Positions 32,877-33,388 of a stretch of 33,388 nt of DNA are shown piece after piece. Position numbers and translations under genes: made by a program. The notes below the pieces were generated by a model. It ran no database searches, had not been told where the DNA came from, and was given only the letters and a program-made list of their open reading frames with translations. Source of the DNA: Anaerolineae bacterium (GTDB lineage Bacteria; Chloroflexota; Anaerolineae; B4-G1); contig JAFGED010000403.1 in the NCBI GenBank assembly GCA_016931785.1, forward strand, positions 1 through 33,388, written 5' to 3'. Each line of letters opens with the position of its first letter. Positions within the stretch are counted from its first letter, which is position 1.

Positions 32877-32905
32877 CAGCTCAGAAATATACTCCAGGTC
32901 AGGCG

Positions 32906-32933
32906 ATTAGACAAGGTATGCGGTCTCGATCAA
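32906..32933 (-). promoter_or_regulatory. Probable promoter of the pncC operon
   Basis: On the minus strand, TTGATC (32928-32933) and TCTAAT (32906-32911) are separated by 16 bases, which gives a short leader of about 25 bases. It is moderately close to consensus. Confidence 0.5.
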
Positions 32934-33195
32934 GAACCACGCGATTCGAATAAATCCAGCCACATACACGTTGGATGAATGGCGGCTGAAAGTTGGTGCA
33001 ACCTATTTATGAATCTTGCGTAATTAGGATGGATCGATGCCTTGAACCACTCGCGCTATCGATGGTCAGCCATTAGCCGACGGGCACGTCTGCAGTTGGG
33101 AGCAAAGGCATTCTCGCCGCACAAGACCGAGAGACGAGAGCGCTCGAACGCACATCGCTGGACCCAAAACGCACAAGGTCGCATTTCGCTATGAC

Positions 33196-33227
33196 CAGCC
33201 CGTGTGCCCCAAGGAACAAACGCACCC
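33196..33227 (+). repeat. 32-base dispersed repeat, right copy
   Basis: This is the partner of the copy at 19-50, with the shared core GCCCCA..GAACAAAC.CACCC. The two copies lie in direct orientation in the non-coding sequence at opposite ends of the window. It lies within the region downstream of the minus-strand promoter at 33262-33290. Confidence 0.55.
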
Positions 33228-33261
33228 TTAGGCGATAGCTAGGCAGCCCTGGGTGGAATAT

Positions 33262-33290
33262 AGTATAATAGGTGGTAACTACTTTGACAA
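33262..33290 (-). promoter_or_regulatory. Minus-strand promoter in the non-coding end region
   Basis: TTGTCA (33285-33290) and TATACT (33262-33267) are separated by exactly 17 bases on the minus strand. Transcription would run into about 370 bases without a gene before pncC. It could be a second pncC promoter or the promoter of a small RNA. Confidence 0.5.
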
Positions 33291-33308
33291 TGTTAAATTA
33301 TCCCCACC

Positions 33309-33348
33309 CGGCGCTGCGCGCCGACCTCCCCCGTACAGCGGGGGAGGT
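33309..33348. repeat. Two adjacent perfect palindromes (REP-like element)
   Basis: CGGCGC-TGC-GCGCCG (33309-33323) is followed without a gap by a 10-bp stem, ACCTCCCCCG with CGGGGGAGGT (33324-33348; five-base loop). The window ends in CCTCCCCCCGCG, which looks like the start of a further copy. Such paired palindromes are typical of intergenic REP-type repeats, though a terminator is possible. Confidence 0.6.
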
Positions 33349-33388
33349 ATACCGCCAAGTTATCGAAGCGGCTATCCTCCCCCCGCGT

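Larger units (their letters stand above)
32934..33388. other. Gene-free stretch at the right end
   Basis: No protein or tRNA gene was recognised. The stretch contains a minus-strand promoter candidate, one copy of a 32-base repeat, an 8-bp palindrome GAGCGCTC near 33140, and two adjacent palindromes ending in a C/G-rich sequence at the window edge. An unrecognised non-coding RNA cannot be excluded. Confidence 0.6.

Noticed and set aside
33241-33269. Plus-strand promoter using TATAAT at 33264-33269
   Set aside because: No -35 hexamer at a suitable distance. The minus-strand reading of the same region is far better.
1-33388. CRISPR arrays, complete insertion sequences, rRNA genes, prophage genes
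   Set aside because: No regularly spaced repeats, transposase, rRNA core sequence or phage structural gene was seen on either strand.

Overview
The window is a chromosomal segment from a bacterium, most likely a member of the Chloroflexota (Anaerolineae or a relative). That placement is inference. It rests on the fused str-S10-spc-alpha ribosomal cluster, zinc-binding forms of S4, S14, L24 and L36, an S12 with a long insertion, a YabN-type methylase-MazG fusion, and frequent GTG/TTG starts. No rRNA is present to settle it.

Layout, left to right. At 1-385 there is a tRNA-Pro(CGG) with a clear promoter and a very strong hairpin behind it. At 385-1833 (minus) is a methylase-MazG fusion. It is divergent from the only plus-strand protein gene, 1927-3219, which encodes four helix-turn-helix units fused to a LAGLIDADG endonuclease fold. 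The shared promoter region holds a perfect GAAC-N4-GTTC palindrome exactly in the spacer of the plus-strand promoter. A bidirectional terminator (3218-3248) separates this block from the ribosomal block.

From 26720 down to 3282 everything is on the minus strand: rpsL, rpsG, fusA, tuf, rpsJ, rplC, rplD, rplW, rplB, rpsS, rplV, rpsC, rplP, rpmC, rpsQ, rplN, rplX, rplE, rpsN, rpsH, rplF, rplR, rpsE, rpmD, rplO, secY, adk, map, rpmJ, rpsM, rpsK, rpsD, rpoA, rplQ and truA. A strong hairpin and a zinc-ribbon/membrane/beta-propeller gene follow, and then rplM and rpsI. Many genes touch or overlap by ATGA/GTGA, so one long transcript from the promoter at 26896-26923 is likely. rpoB (27004-30906) is upstream with its own near-consensus promoter and a candidate terminator. 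rpoC does not follow it, and infA is missing from its usual place between map and rpmJ.

At 31083-32876 (minus) there is a three-gene operon: a pncC/CinA-type amidohydrolase, a small protein and a GNAT acetyltransferase. The last 0.5 kb is non-coding. It carries an outward-looking minus-strand promoter, tandem palindromes, and a 32-base repeat whose second copy lies at the left end of the window.

The observations most worth a second look are: the tetra-HTH LAGLIDADG protein with its SOS-box-like operator; a tuf gene whose switch I (effector) loop lacks the near-universal RGITI motif and is about five residues longer; an insertion of roughly 135 residues with internal repeats in RpoB, together with two substitutions in the rifampicin pocket; interleaved inverted repeats in front of fusA; and the separation of rpoB from rpoC.
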